From contig RFQZ01000023.1 in NCBI GenBank assembly GCA_009924735.1, forward strand, positions 1-43,139: a stretch of DNA of 43,139 nucleotides. Direction: 5' to 3'. This document shows positions 6,548 through 14,315 of the stretch, piece by piece; position 1 is the stretch's first letter, and the number at the start of each line of letters is the position of its first letter. Made by a program: the position numbers and the translations under genes. The notes below the pieces were generated by a model. That model saw only the letters and a list, made by a program, of their open reading frames with translations, was not told where the DNA came from and did no database searches. This DNA is from Flavobacteriia bacterium. Lineage in GTDB: Bacteria > Bacteroidota > Bacteroidia > Flavobacteriales_D > Crocinitomicaceae.

Positions 6548-6955
6548 TCACCACCCTTCCCCACTTATGTGAACGGTTCCTTTGAAATGCGCGACCAATC
6601 GCCCATCCTGGTTTTCCACCTTCACCTCATACAGTGCTAAGGTTTTTCCCCGATGGATTTCTTGGCATTGTGCCTTCAAAACATCACCAAGCTCTACCCT
6701 TGCCGTATGACTGATCGAGGTTTCGATGCTGTAACATTTGTATCCATGTGCATTGGCAGCAAAAGCCATTGCAGAATCCGACAAAGCGTAGGTAATCCCA
6801 CCATGAACCCTTTGAAATCCATTTAACATTTCCGAATCCATTCGACATTCAAGCAAACACCTCCCTGCCGAAATTTCCAAAAGATGCAATCCCAACCAAC
6901 GACTGTAGGCATCTTCCTGAAGCATTAAAGAAACGATGTCCTGGGGCGTTTTCAT
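6548..6955 (-). CDS. PaaI-type hotdog thioesterase
   Basis: A 135-residue single-domain hotdog protein of the PaaI family, which hydrolyses aryl- or acyl-CoA thioesters in the cytoplasm. The motif VHGGITYALSDSAMAFAAN (about residues 50-68) carries the family's HGG and the catalytic Asp in the central helix. The rest (SIETSISHTARVELGDVLKAQC, TLALYEVKV) fits the beta-sheet of the fold. Its start overlaps the end of the hydrolase gene upstream by 4 bases (ATGA type), so the two are co-translated. No phenylacetate pathway genes are near, so the substrate is not known. Confidence 0.88.
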   Translation of the reverse strand: MKTPQDIVSLMLQEDAYSRWLGLHLLEISAGRCLLECRMDSEMLNGFQRVHGGITYALSDSAMAFAANAHGYKCYSIETSISHTARVELGDVLKAQCQEIHRGKTLALYEVKVENQDGRLVAHFKGTVHISGEGW

Positions 6956-7806
6956 TGGATTTCATTCAAACCAAAGGTATCTCGCAAGCGGATTCCCTTA
7001 TCTGTAATTTGTAGGGTGCAGCATTCATTGGCACTGTCATGCTCTAAAAACAAAACATATTCCTTTGCAGCTGCTTCTTCCAAAAATTTAGCTTTTTCGC
7101 TGAGCGTAATCAAGGGCCTTGTATCGTAACCCATCACATAAGGCAAAGGGATGTGTCCAACGCTCGGCAAAAGGTCCGCCATGAAAACCACCGTTTTATC
7201 CTTGTACCTTAGAAAAGGGATCATCATGCTCTCCGTATGACCATCCACAAACAATACATCGATTCCTGGAAAAACATTTTGTACAAAATCACTGTCTCGC
7301 GTAATAAATTTAAGCTGTCCACTCTCTTGAATGGGAAGAATGTTCTCTGAAAGAAATGACGCCTTTTCGCGCGGATTTGGTGTAACTGCCCAATTCCAAT
7401 GCTTTTCATTGCTCCAATACGTGGCGTTCTTGAAAACAGGACGGTAACCATTTTTAGCATCATTCCAAGCAATGCCTCCGCCGCAATGGTCAAAATGTAG
7501 GTGGGTCATAAAAACATCGGTGATTTGGTCCTCATGAAAACCCAACTTTCGAATGCTGCCCATAAGGCTGTCCAATCCAAACAAATAATAATGTGAAAAA
7601 AACTTTTCAGATTGCTTATCCCCAATGCCCGTATCGATGAGCATTAAACGGTTTCCATCTTCAACAAGTAAACAACGCAAAGCCCATGAACACATGTTGT
7701 TTTCATCAGCAGGATTTGTTTTTTGCCATAATGTTTTGGGTACCACACCGAACATGGCGCCACCATCCAACTTAAAAAATCCTGTTTCAATTGTATGTAT
7801 CTTCAT
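6952..7806 (-). CDS. Metallo-beta-lactamase-fold hydrolase
   Basis: A 284-residue metallo-hydrolase. Zinc ligands are visible: His102, His104, Asp106 and His107 in THLHFDHCGG, a His in VDGHTESM, an Asp in FMADLLPS and a His in LFLEHDSAN near the C-terminus. Together they make a full two-metal site, as in lactonase-like and glyoxalase II-like members. There is no signal peptide, so it is cytoplasmic. It is the middle gene of a leftward trio: 5 bases after the DUF1573 lipoprotein gene and overlapping the thioesterase gene. The pairing with a thioesterase suggests ester or thioester hydrolysis, but the substrate cannot be read from sequence. Confidence 0.88.
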   Translation of the reverse strand: MKIHTIETGFFKLDGGAMFGVVPKTLWQKTNPADENNMCSWALRCLLVEDGNRLMLIDTGIGDKQSEKFFSHYYLFGLDSLMGSIRKLGFHEDQITDVFMTHLHFDHCGGGIAWNDAKNGYRPVFKNATYWSNEKHWNWAVTPNPREKASFLSENILPIQESGQLKFITRDSDFVQNVFPGIDVLFVDGHTESMMIPFLRYKDKTVVFMADLLPSVGHIPLPYVMGYDTRPLITLSEKAKFLEEAAAKEYVLFLEHDSANECCTLQITDKGIRLRDTFGLNEIQ

Positions 7807-7811
7807 ATTAT

Positions 7812-8294
7812 TTAGGGTTCTACGTTGGCAAGGATTTCCAATATGACAATGCCCGGATCTGAATTTGTGAGCACGGAAATCGTTTTGTTCTGTCCACCCA
7901 ATTGCGTCGACTTGGGATGAAAAGTCACCTTAATTTTATCCGAGCCATTGGGAGAAATTGGGTTTTTATTCCATTTCGGCACGGTACAACCACAGGAAGC
8001 TTTGACATCAAAAATTTGCAATGGCTTCTTTCCAGTATTCTTTATGGTAAACTCTGTTGTATAATCCGCGTCTGCCTTGATGTTGCCAAAATCATGTTTC
8101 AGGCGGTCAAATGCCACCAGGGTAAGGTTTGACATCCGCTCTTTTTCTTCCGCTTGCACATCTGATAACTTTGATGACAATTCCTTCTCATTTTCTTCAT
8201 TGGCCACGATGCTTGAGGCATATTTTTTTTCTTTAGTAGCCTCATTACAGCCACAGAGCAGTAAAAAAATCAATGAAAGATATAAAAATCGCAT
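7812..8294 (-). CDS. DUF1573 lipoprotein
   Basis: A 160-residue probable lipoprotein. The N-terminus MRFLYLSLIFLLLCGC is a lipoprotein signal peptide with the lipid-accepting Cys near residue 16. A charged linker follows. The second half is a DUF1573 immunoglobulin-like domain: FDRLKHDFGNIKADADYTTEFTI at its start, then VKASCGCTVPKW with the conserved Cys pair and VTFHPKS. The domain is common in Bacteroidota surface and periplasmic proteins; its role is unknown. It is the first gene of the leftward trio with the hydrolase and the thioesterase, starting just downstream of tRNA-His and its terminator. Confidence 0.9.
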   Translation of the reverse strand: MRFLYLSLIFLLLCGCNEATKEKKYASSIVANEENEKELSSKLSDVQAEEKERMSNLTLVAFDRLKHDFGNIKADADYTTEFTIKNTGKKPLQIFDVKASCGCTVPKWNKNPISPNGSDKIKVTFHPKSTQLGGQNKTISVLTNSDPGIVILEILANVEP

Positions 8295-8320
8295 GTGTTT
8301 TTATTGAAAGTTAAAGGTAT

Positions 8321-8346
8321 AAAAAAAGTCCCTAATTGGGACTTTT
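8321..8346 (-). terminator. Terminator of tRNA-His
   Basis: AAAAGTCCC (8324-8332) pairs with GGGACTTTT (8338-8346) around a TAATT loop. On the minus strand it starts one base past the tRNA 3' end and finishes in a T run. Confidence 0.75.
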
Positions 8347-8347
8347 G

Positions 8348-8422
8348 GGAGGAAGACGGGTCTCGAACCCGCGACCTTCGGAACCACAAACCGACGCTCT
8401 AACCAACTGAGCTACAACCTCC
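8348..8422 (-). tRNA. tRNA-His (GTG), with extra 5' G and weak acceptor stem
   Basis: A 75-base tRNA with anticodon GTG in loop TTGTGGT. It carries the His-specific extra G (-1) opposite discriminator C73. The acceptor stem is unusual: GGAGGTTG against CTTCCTCC leaves two adjacent T-T oppositions (pairs 5-68 and 6-67), and the anticodon stem has a T-T at 31-39. D and T arms are normal. CCA is not encoded. Confidence 0.92.
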
Positions 8423-8434
8423 ATTTTAGGGGCA

Positions 8435-8442
8435 CAAAGATA
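8435..8442 (-). promoter_or_regulatory. -7 box upstream of tRNA-His
   Basis: TATCTTTG on the minus strand, 13-20 bases before the tRNA 5' end, matches TAnnTTTG exactly. No clear -33 box was found. Confidence 0.5.
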
Positions 8443-8515
8443 TAAAATATATTCGATTTAATAAATACATCCGGTGGATTAATAAAGAATTGGAATTTCC
8501 ACGGAATTAAAAATA

Positions 8516-8547
8516 ATTGAACAACTTGTTCGTTTCGATTACTTTTG
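8516..8547 (+). promoter_or_regulatory. Promoter of the TonB-dependent receptor gene
   Basis: ATTG (8516-8519, one off TTTG), 20-bp spacer, TACTTTTG (8540-8547). The predicted transcription start falls within a few bases of the GTG start codon at 8552, so the mRNA would be nearly leaderless. Confidence 0.6.
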
Positions 8548-8551
8548 TTTC

Positions 8552-11173
8552 GTGAAGTTAATTACCCTTGCCGTTCTAAATTCCTTCGTCTTCTTTGGCT
8601 TTGCTCAGTCGGTATCGATTGAGGGAACCTGTGTAGACAAAAAAGGAAAGCCGCTTGTGGAGGTAATCATCACCCAGGACAAAGACCCAAAATTTAAAAT
8701 AACGACCAATGACAAAGGCCGCTATTCCTTTCAAAATTCTTTTGGAGATACCTTAACCCTCACCTATCAATACCAATCCTTCACGGAAAAAAGAACCTTC
8801 ATCGTAAACCGTACCTTAACCCAACATTTACCTACCGTACTTTTTCAAATTCAGTCGAGTGACCTGGTTGTATTGCAAAGGATAAAAGAAGATCCTTTCG
8901 ATCTAATTGAATTGCCAAACATTGACCTCCAACAGATGGTCAGCGTAGAAAAATACCTCACACTGACAAAACCAGCGGTTTCCAACAACGAGCTTACTTC
9001 CAACTACAATGTGCGCGGAGGTAACTACGATGAAAACTTGGTGTATGTGAACGGTTTTTTGGTCTACCGTCCTTTCTTAACCCGATCTGGGCAACAAGAA
9101 GGAATGAGTTTTATCCACTCTGCTTTGGTCGAGTCCGTAAAATTTTCTGCCGGTGGTTTTGACGCACAATATGGAGATCGCTTAAGTTCTGTATTAGACA
9201 TCCATTACAAAACCCCAACCTCTTTTCGAAGTTCTGTCGCCCTATCGCTGCTCAGTGAAGAAGGTCACGTGGAAGGCAGCCTTGGAAAAAAATTCACCTA
9301 TCTTGTGGGTGCGCGTTACCGGGCAAATGGGTATTTGTTAAATTCACTGCCTACCAAAGGCGCCTACAACCCGGTTTTTGCAGACGGACAATTCTTAACC
9401 GATTATGCACTTACCCCAAAATTAAAATGGTCGATTCTCGGACATTTTGCCTCGAACAATTACCGTTTCGCTCCCCAAACCTCTCAAACGGATTTTGGTA
9501 CAGCCAATGAGGCTTATTCGTTTCGAATCTATTTTGATGGCAGAGAAAGTACGCGCTTTCAAACAGCCATGCTCGGAACAGCTTTGAAATACAGCCCCAA
9601 CGTAAAAACCAACATTGACTTTTACCTAACAGGCTTTCGTTCGGATGAACGAGAGTTTTTTGACATTCAAGGCCAGTACTACATCAATGAATTGGAAACT
9701 GATCCTTCCAAAGAAACCTATGGAGATTCCATCGCGGTCTTGGGCATCGGAACCTTTCTAAACCATGCCAGAAACCGACTCAATGCTTTTGTTTACAATG
9801 CCTATCATGAAGGTTCGCATGTGTTTAGGAAAGACTACACTGATTTTTCGCATCAAAGGTTTGTCTATTCAGCAGTGAAATGGGGCGCTGGCTATGAACT
9901 TGATATTTTCAACGACAGGATCAGCGAATGGAAAATGTTAGATTCGGCGGGATACAGCGTGCCACAAGGCAATGCCAATGAGGTGGAACTTTATGAAACC
10001 TTGAAAAGTACCTTGGCACTTACAAACCATAAATTTACTGGGTATTCACAATGGGATTATAGCCGTTCAAAAACCCTTCTTGGTCAAATTGTTACCCGTT
10101 CGAAGAAAATGAAAATAAACGGCGTTAAATCCTTGAAATACTTCACCGACACCCTTCGCGAAACCGCAACCAAAGTGGCCATCAGCATAGGAACACGTAC
10201 GGGTTACACTTCCGTAAACAACGAGTTCTTCGTCACACCAAGGCTTTCCCTAAGTTATTACCCAAGGGCCTACATGGTAAAAAACAACAAAATCATAAGA
10301 AGGAATTTAAGCTATCGATTTTCTACAGGCTTGTATTACCAACCCCCGTTTTACCGCGAATTCAGGACCATCGCAGGTTCACTTAACACCCAGGTTCAAT
10401 CCCAAAAATCCTTTCACGTAGTCTTGGGTACAGATGTATATTTCAGCATGTGGCAACGTGAACGTCCTTTCAAATTTTCCGGGGAAGTCTATTACAAATA
10501 CCTGTGGGATGTCAATCCATATGAGATTGAAAATGTCCGCACGCGTTATTATGCAGAAAACAATGCAATAGCCTATGCCTATGGACTTGACCTAAATGTA
10601 CATGGTGAATTTGTACCCGGCATTGAATCTTTTTTTAAAATGGGAATTATGCGAACGGAAGAGAATTTATTGGACGACAATTACAAGGAATATTATAATG
10701 CGGCAGGGGATAAAATAATCTTTGGCATCAGTGAAGATCAAACGGTGGTTGACAGCGCGGTGGTTTATCCTGGTTATATTCCAAGACCTACGGACCAACT
10801 TTATAATTTTGGCGCCTTGGTACAAGACCAAATGCCAGGATTGGAGAATTTCACCGTACAGATGGGATTGCAATATGGCGCCCCCCTACCCTATGGTCCT
10901 CCCGGCAGCGGTCGTTATAAGGACACCTTGCGCATGAAAGGGTATTTCCGGGTAGACCTGGGTTTTTCGTACAACCTTACCTCAAAAAAAGACACTTGGT
11001 GGCATAAGCATGTACCAGAATCCATGATTTCTTTGGAGGTGTTTAATTTATTGGGTGTGAACAATGTCCTTTCAAAACAATGGATTCAAGACGTGGAAGG
11101 AAAGTATTACTGCGTTCCAAACTACCTAACCCAAAGAAGGGTGAATTTGAAATTTATATGCAGGTTTAATTAG
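8552..11173 (+). CDS. TonB-dependent receptor with carboxypeptidase-like N-terminal domain
   Basis: An 873-residue outer-membrane receptor for energy-dependent uptake. It starts at GTG; residues 1-18 are a signal peptide (LITLAVLNSFVFFGFAQ). A CarbopepD_reg-like beta-sandwich follows (about 21-100: VSIEGTCVDKKGKPLVEV), then the plug (about 125-220, with YNVRGGNYDENLVYVNGF, VKFSAGGFDAQYGDRLSSVLDI), then a long barrel ending in VNLKFICRFN. No SusD partner is adjacent, so the substrate is unknown and a SusC-type glycan receptor is unlikely. The gene's 3' end overlaps the convergent response regulator gene by 8 bases. Confidence 0.92.
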   Translation: MKLITLAVLNSFVFFGFAQSVSIEGTCVDKKGKPLVEVIITQDKDPKFKITTNDKGRYSFQNSFGDTLTLTYQYQSFTEKRTFIVNRTLTQHLPTVLFQIQSSDLVVLQRIKEDPFDLIELPNIDLQQMVSVEKYLTLTKPAVSNNELTSNYNVRGGNYDENLVYVNGFLVYRPFLTRSGQQEGMSFIHSALVESVKFSAGGFDAQYGDRLSSVLDIHYKTPTSFRSSVALSLLSEEGHVEGSLGKKFTYLVGARYRANGYLLNSLPTKGAYNPVFADGQFLTDYALTPKLKWSILGHFASNNYRFAPQTSQTDFGTANEAYSFRIYFDGRESTRFQTAMLGTALKYSPNVKTNIDFYLTGFRSDEREFFDIQGQYYINELETDPSKETYGDSIAVLGIGTFLNHARNRLNAFVYNAYHEGSHVFRKDYTDFSHQRFVYSAVKWGAGYELDIFNDRISEWKMLDSAGYSVPQGNANEVELYETLKSTLALTNHKFTGYSQWDYSRSKTLLGQIVTRSKKMKINGVKSLKYFTDTLRETATKVAISIGTRTGYTSVNNEFFVTPRLSLSYYPRAYMVKNNKIIRRNLSYRFSTGLYYQPPFYREFRTIAGSLNTQVQSQKSFHVVLGTDVYFSMWQRERPFKFSGEVYYKYLWDVNPYEIENVRTRYYAENNAIAYAYGLDLNVHGEFVPGIESFFKMGIMRTEENLLDDNYKEYYNAAGDKIIFGISEDQTVVDSAVVYPGYIPRPTDQLYNFGALVQDQMPGLENFTVQMGLQYGAPLPYGPPGSGRYKDTLRMKGYFRVDLGFSYNLTSKKDTWWHKHVPESMISLEVFNLLGVNNVLSKQWIQDVEGKYYCVPNYLTQRRVNLKFICRFN

Positions 11174-11837
11174 GGGCAAAAAGGAACTTATTTGGAGACA
11201 CAAGCTGTGTTTTCACTGCATACATGACAATGCCAGCTGTGTTTTTTGCGCCCAATTTTCCCAGGATGTTTTTACGGTGTGTATTTACGGTGTGCTTACT
11301 AAGGAAAAGCATTTCCGCGATTTGCTCATTGGTATATCCTTCAGAAATATACACGATGATTTCATTCTCTCTTTCCGTCAAAACCACAGGCTCGCAAGAA
11401 AACGCATCAAAGTCGATGTCATTGATGTCTAAATTTGCTTCATGTATTTTTTCTAAAATCTTTCCGCAAAAAAATCGATTTCCTTTGCTTGTCTCCAAAA
11501 CCGCATCCGTAATCTCTCCTAAATCACAATCTTTTTTCACATAACTCATCACCCCGCTTCGAAGTGCATCTACCAACGTTTGGGCACTTTGCTCGGCGGT
11601 AATCGCAATGAATTTTAAATCGTTGTTCATTTTGATGATTTTCGGCACAATATCGATGTCAAATCCAGGGGATGTGTAATCAATCAAAACAATTCCTGCT
11701 TGAAAAGACAACACCAACTCCATCAATTCCATCGAATCCTTTGCTTCACCCACAATGGAGATTTCCTTTTGACTGCTTAACGCAGCCCGCAACCCTATGC
11801 GAATCAAATCGTTACTGTCAGCTAAAATTATTTTCAC
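11166..11837 (-). CDS. NarL/FixJ-type response regulator
   Basis: A 223-residue two-component transcription regulator starting at GTG. The receiver domain (1-120) has Asp7 in the acidic pocket, phospho-acceptor Asp53 (IVLIDYTS) and the Lys of SYVKKDCD. A LuxR-type helix-turn-helix occupies about residues 150-210 (LTERENEIIVYISEGYTNEQIA, FLSKHTVNTHRKNIL). No histidine kinase gene is near, so it is an orphan in this window. A TATCTTTG -7 box on the minus strand (11863-11870) lies about 26 bases upstream. The gene is convergent with, and slightly overlaps, the TonB receptor gene. Confidence 0.93.
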   Translation of the reverse strand: MKIILADSNDLIRIGLRAALSSQKEISIVGEAKDSMELMELVLSFQAGIVLIDYTSPGFDIDIVPKIIKMNNDLKFIAITAEQSAQTLVDALRSGVMSYVKKDCDLGEITDAVLETSKGNRFFCGKILEKIHEANLDINDIDFDAFSCEPVVLTERENEIIVYISEGYTNEQIAEMLFLSKHTVNTHRKNILGKLGAKNTAGIVMYAVKTQLVSPNKFLFAPN

Positions 11838-11968
11838 TTATTTAGAATTGATTTAAACAAGACAAAGATAGCTAACACTCTTCCAATTTTGAAATTTTCA
11901 TTGAGCTTTTTTTAAACACGTAATAAACATGCCCCATCCTTGCAATAATGATTGCTAAAATTGTATCG

Positions 11969-11976
11969 TATCTTTG
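11969..11976 (+). promoter_or_regulatory. -7 box giving a probable leaderless tsaC mRNA
   Basis: TATCTTTG matches TAnnTTTG exactly and ends 4 bases before the ATG at 11981. Transcription would begin at or near the start codon. No clear -33 box at normal spacing was found. Confidence 0.5.
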
Positions 11977-11980
11977 GCCC

Positions 11981-12940
11981 ATGTTGACAGAAACCACGAC
12001 TGAACTTACACGTGCAATCGCAATGCTTCAAACCGGAGGAATTCTTGCCATTCCCACAGAAACGGTATACGGTTTGGCCGCCAACGCTTTAGATGCCCAC
12101 GCGGTCTCAGAAATTTATCGAATTAAGCAACGCCCTAAAAACCATCCCCTCATCCTTCATTTCGGAAAGCTAAACGATGTCCTCCCTTATGTTAGCGAAT
12201 TCCCGGAAGATGCAGAAAGATTGGCTTCGCATTTTTGGCCCGGCCCCTTAACGCTGCTCTTAAAAAAAACGGAAAAAGTACCTGGCTACCTAACGGGAGC
12301 GTCCCCCTTTGTTGGTGTAAGAATACCCGCCCACCCTTTGTTGTTAACCCTTTTAAACCAAATCTCATTTCCATTGGCAGCGCCCAGCGCGAATCCCTAC
12401 GGAATGGTAAGTCCCACTGAAGTTTCGCATGTCGTGCATCAACTTGGTGGAAAGATTCCATTGATATTGGATGGAGGGCCATGCTGCGAGGGCATCGAAT
12501 CTACAATCGTCGGCTTTCAAGAAGACAAGGCCATTGTGTATCGATTGGGAAGTTTGGAACTTGACGACATCGCTACCGTTCTGGGTTACATACCGGAAAT
12601 TGTCCATGGGTCAACCGAAAAACCACTTACCTCCGGCATGGTTAAGTTTCATTACGCTACCCAAACCCCTTTGTATTTTATGGATGAATTCCCTCTGTAT
12701 GAAGGAGATGCAGTGTATTTGTTCTTATTTGAAATCCCTTCAGGCTTTGTGGGCTTAAACAGTAGGGTACTCAGTGAAAATCAAAGTTTGAAAGAAGTGG
12801 CAAGAAATCTATATGCTTTTTTACATACCGCCGATGCAAGTGGTGCCCCTAAAATTTACATTGAGCGCCCCCCTAATGAAGGTATTGGAAGAAGCATTCT
12901 GGATCGATTACAACGTGCCACCGCAAAATTTAGGGCATAA
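11981..12940 (+). CDS. tsaC: L-threonylcarbamoyladenylate synthase (Sua5/YrdC family)
   Basis: Makes threonylcarbamoyl-AMP from threonine, bicarbonate and ATP, the first step of the universal t6A37 tRNA modification. The YrdC domain (about 1-190) shows IPTETVYGLAANA, KQRPKNHPL and the AAPSANPYGMVSP motif. The C-terminal 120 residues form the extra Sua5 domain, so this is the long Sua5 type (319 residues) rather than the short TsaC type. The frame opens 11 codons earlier, at 11948, but the -7 box falls in that extension and the family normally starts at MLTETT. It is a single gene facing rpmE2. Confidence 0.93.
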   Translation: MLTETTTELTRAIAMLQTGGILAIPTETVYGLAANALDAHAVSEIYRIKQRPKNHPLILHFGKLNDVLPYVSEFPEDAERLASHFWPGPLTLLLKKTEKVPGYLTGASPFVGVRIPAHPLLLTLLNQISFPLAAPSANPYGMVSPTEVSHVVHQLGGKIPLILDGGPCCEGIESTIVGFQEDKAIVYRLGSLELDDIATVLGYIPEIVHGSTEKPLTSGMVKFHYATQTPLYFMDEFPLYEGDAVYLFLFEIPSGFVGLNSRVLSENQSLKEVARNLYAFLHTADASGAPKIYIERPPNEGIGRSILDRLQRATAKFRA

Positions 12941-12962
12941 AAAAAGGCTCACAATGGAGCCT
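12940..12962 (-). terminator. Terminator of rpmE2
   Basis: AGGCTC (12945-12950) pairs with GAGCCT (12957-12962); on the minus strand the stem is followed by seven T residues. It lies between the convergent rpmE2 and tsaC genes, directly at the tsaC stop. Confidence 0.75.
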
Positions 12963-12985
12963 CTTCAATATGTTTAGGGTGAACA

Positions 12986-13240
12986 TTATTTCATGGTTTT
13001 CGCATAACGATTCTTGAATTTATCAATACGTCCTGCCGTATCCACAAACTGTGCAATTCCAGTAAAGAATGGATGTGATTTGTGAGAGATATCCAATTTT
13101 ACCAATGGGTATTGTTTTCCATCTTCCCATTCAATGGTTTCTTTTGCCGAAGCGCAAGATGGACAAATAAATGCATAGTCGTTGGACATGTCTTTGAAAA
13201 CAACCAATCTATAATCTTCCGGGTGTACGTCTTTTTTCAT
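12986..13240 (-). CDS. rpmE2: Ribosomal protein L31, type B
   Basis: An 84-residue large-subunit protein. The start MKKDVHPEDYRLVVFKDMS is the standard L31 beginning; the frame stays open 19 codons further upstream, but those residues do not belong and the promoter lies there. SHPFFTG and DTAGRIDKFKNRY are conserved L31 segments. The zinc cysteines of the other L31 type (before HPFFTG) are absent, which fits type B. A separate CPSC pair at residues 26-29 is unusual at that place. A promoter (TTTG 13289-13292, 19 bp, TAAATTTG 13262-13269) precedes it. Confidence 0.95.
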   Translation of the reverse strand: MKKDVHPEDYRLVVFKDMSNDYAFICPSCASAKETIEWEDGKQYPLVKLDISHKSHPFFTGIAQFVDTAGRIDKFKNRYAKTMK

Positions 13241-13261
13241 TTTGTTCCTTAAAATGGATTG

Positions 13262-13292
13262 CAAATTTAGACATTTGTTGGGAACAACCAAA
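13262..13292 (-). promoter_or_regulatory. Promoter of rpmE2
   Basis: Minus strand: TTTG (13289-13292), 19-bp spacer, TAAATTTG (13262-13269), 22 bases before the ATG at 13240. It supports the shorter start. Confidence 0.7.
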
Positions 13293-13400
13293 AACAAATC
13301 GCAATATTTTTACAAACTAACACATTAACGCTGATAACTAATCCAATCTTTGGTATCGAAAAGGCAGCATCTTTCTAACTTTACGTTGAGAAAACGAACC

Positions 13401-14315
13401 ATGAAATTCGATAAACCCTACACGCTTTCGGAAATTGCCTCCATCCTTTCCTGCGCTTATTTCGGGGATGCCGATCTGGCATTGTTTGGAATCAATGAAA
13501 TCCATCGGGTAGCCCATGGCGACATTCTATTTGTAGACCACCCGAAATACTACGACAAAGCACTGCAATCCAAGGCCACGGCAATCATCATCGACAAGGA
13601 GGTGCCCTGCCCTACTGGAAAAGGCCTTTTGCTTTCAAAAAATCCTTTTGACGATTTTAACGCACTTACTCGACATTTCTCCCAAGCGGTAGTACCACAA
13701 GCACAGATTACACCTTCTCAACCTGCAATCTACCCGGGTGTTTACATTGGCGCCAATGTTTCAATTGGAAAAAATGTTACCCTTTACCCCGGTGTGTGTG
13801 TTATGGACGGAACCATCCTCGAGGACGATGTAGTCATAGGGCCCAACACAACCCTAGGTTACAACGCATTTTATTACAAAAAACAAGGCGGAGCCTACCA
13901 TGCAATGCACAGCTGTGGCTTTGTTCACATCGAAAAAAATGTAGAAATCGGGGCGGGTTGTACCATTGACCGGGGCGTAACCGATGTGACACGCATCGGT
14001 GCAGGGACAAAAATTGACAACCAAGTTCAAATTGGACATGATACGATCATTGGAAAAAACTGCTTGTTCGCTGCACACGTTGGCATCGCTGGATGTGTTG
14101 TCATTGAGGACAATGTAACCTTATGGGGACAAGTAGGGGTTACCAGCGGAATCACAATAGGTGAAGGTACCACCGTGCTTGCCCAAAGCGGGATATCAAA
14201 AGACCTAGAAGCAAATAAAACCTATTTTGGCAGCCCATGTGGAGAAGCGAGAGAGAAATTTAAAGAAATGGCTGCGCTCAGACAATTGCCCGAATTGATC
14301 TATAAAATGAAATGA
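13401..14315 (+). CDS. LpxD-type UDP-3-O-acylglucosamine N-acyltransferase
   Basis: Left-handed beta-helix acyltransferase of the LpxD type, which adds the N-linked hydroxy fatty acid during lipid A synthesis. From the ATG at 13401 it has 304 residues; an earlier in-frame ATG at 13350 adds 17 residues that do not look like the family. The N-terminal LpxD domain (about 1-95: TLSEIASIL, INEIHRVAHGDILFVDHPKYY) is followed by hexapeptide repeats (about 110-270) and the motif KIDNQVQIGHDTIIGKN, which holds the catalytic His. Bacteroidota often have a second LpxD-like gene, so lpxD itself is not certain. It overlaps the phosphatase gene by 4 bases. Confidence 0.88.
   Translation: MKFDKPYTLSEIASILSCAYFGDADLALFGINEIHRVAHGDILFVDHPKYYDKALQSKATAIIIDKEVPCPTGKGLLLSKNPFDDFNALTRHFSQAVVPQAQITPSQPAIYPGVYIGANVSIGKNVTLYPGVCVMDGTILEDDVVIGPNTTLGYNAFYYKKQGGAYHAMHSCGFVHIEKNVEIGAGCTIDRGVTDVTRIGAGTKIDNQVQIGHDTIIGKNCLFAAHVGIAGCVVIEDNVTLWGQVGVTSGITIGEGTTVLAQSGISKDLEANKTYFGSPCGEAREKFKEMAALRQLPELIYKMK

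Noticed and set aside
8348..8375. tRNA-His T-arm similarity to tRNA-Asp as the second attachment site
   Set aside because: The shared bases are the common T-loop sequence of tRNAs; the element's other end should lie left of the window, not among the core genes.
11948..11980. Upstream ATG extension of tsaC
   Set aside because: The extra 11 residues do not match the family and the exact -7 box lies inside them.
13241..13297. Upstream extension of rpmE2
   Set aside because: L31 starts at MKKDVHP; the promoter's -7 and -33 boxes occupy the extension.
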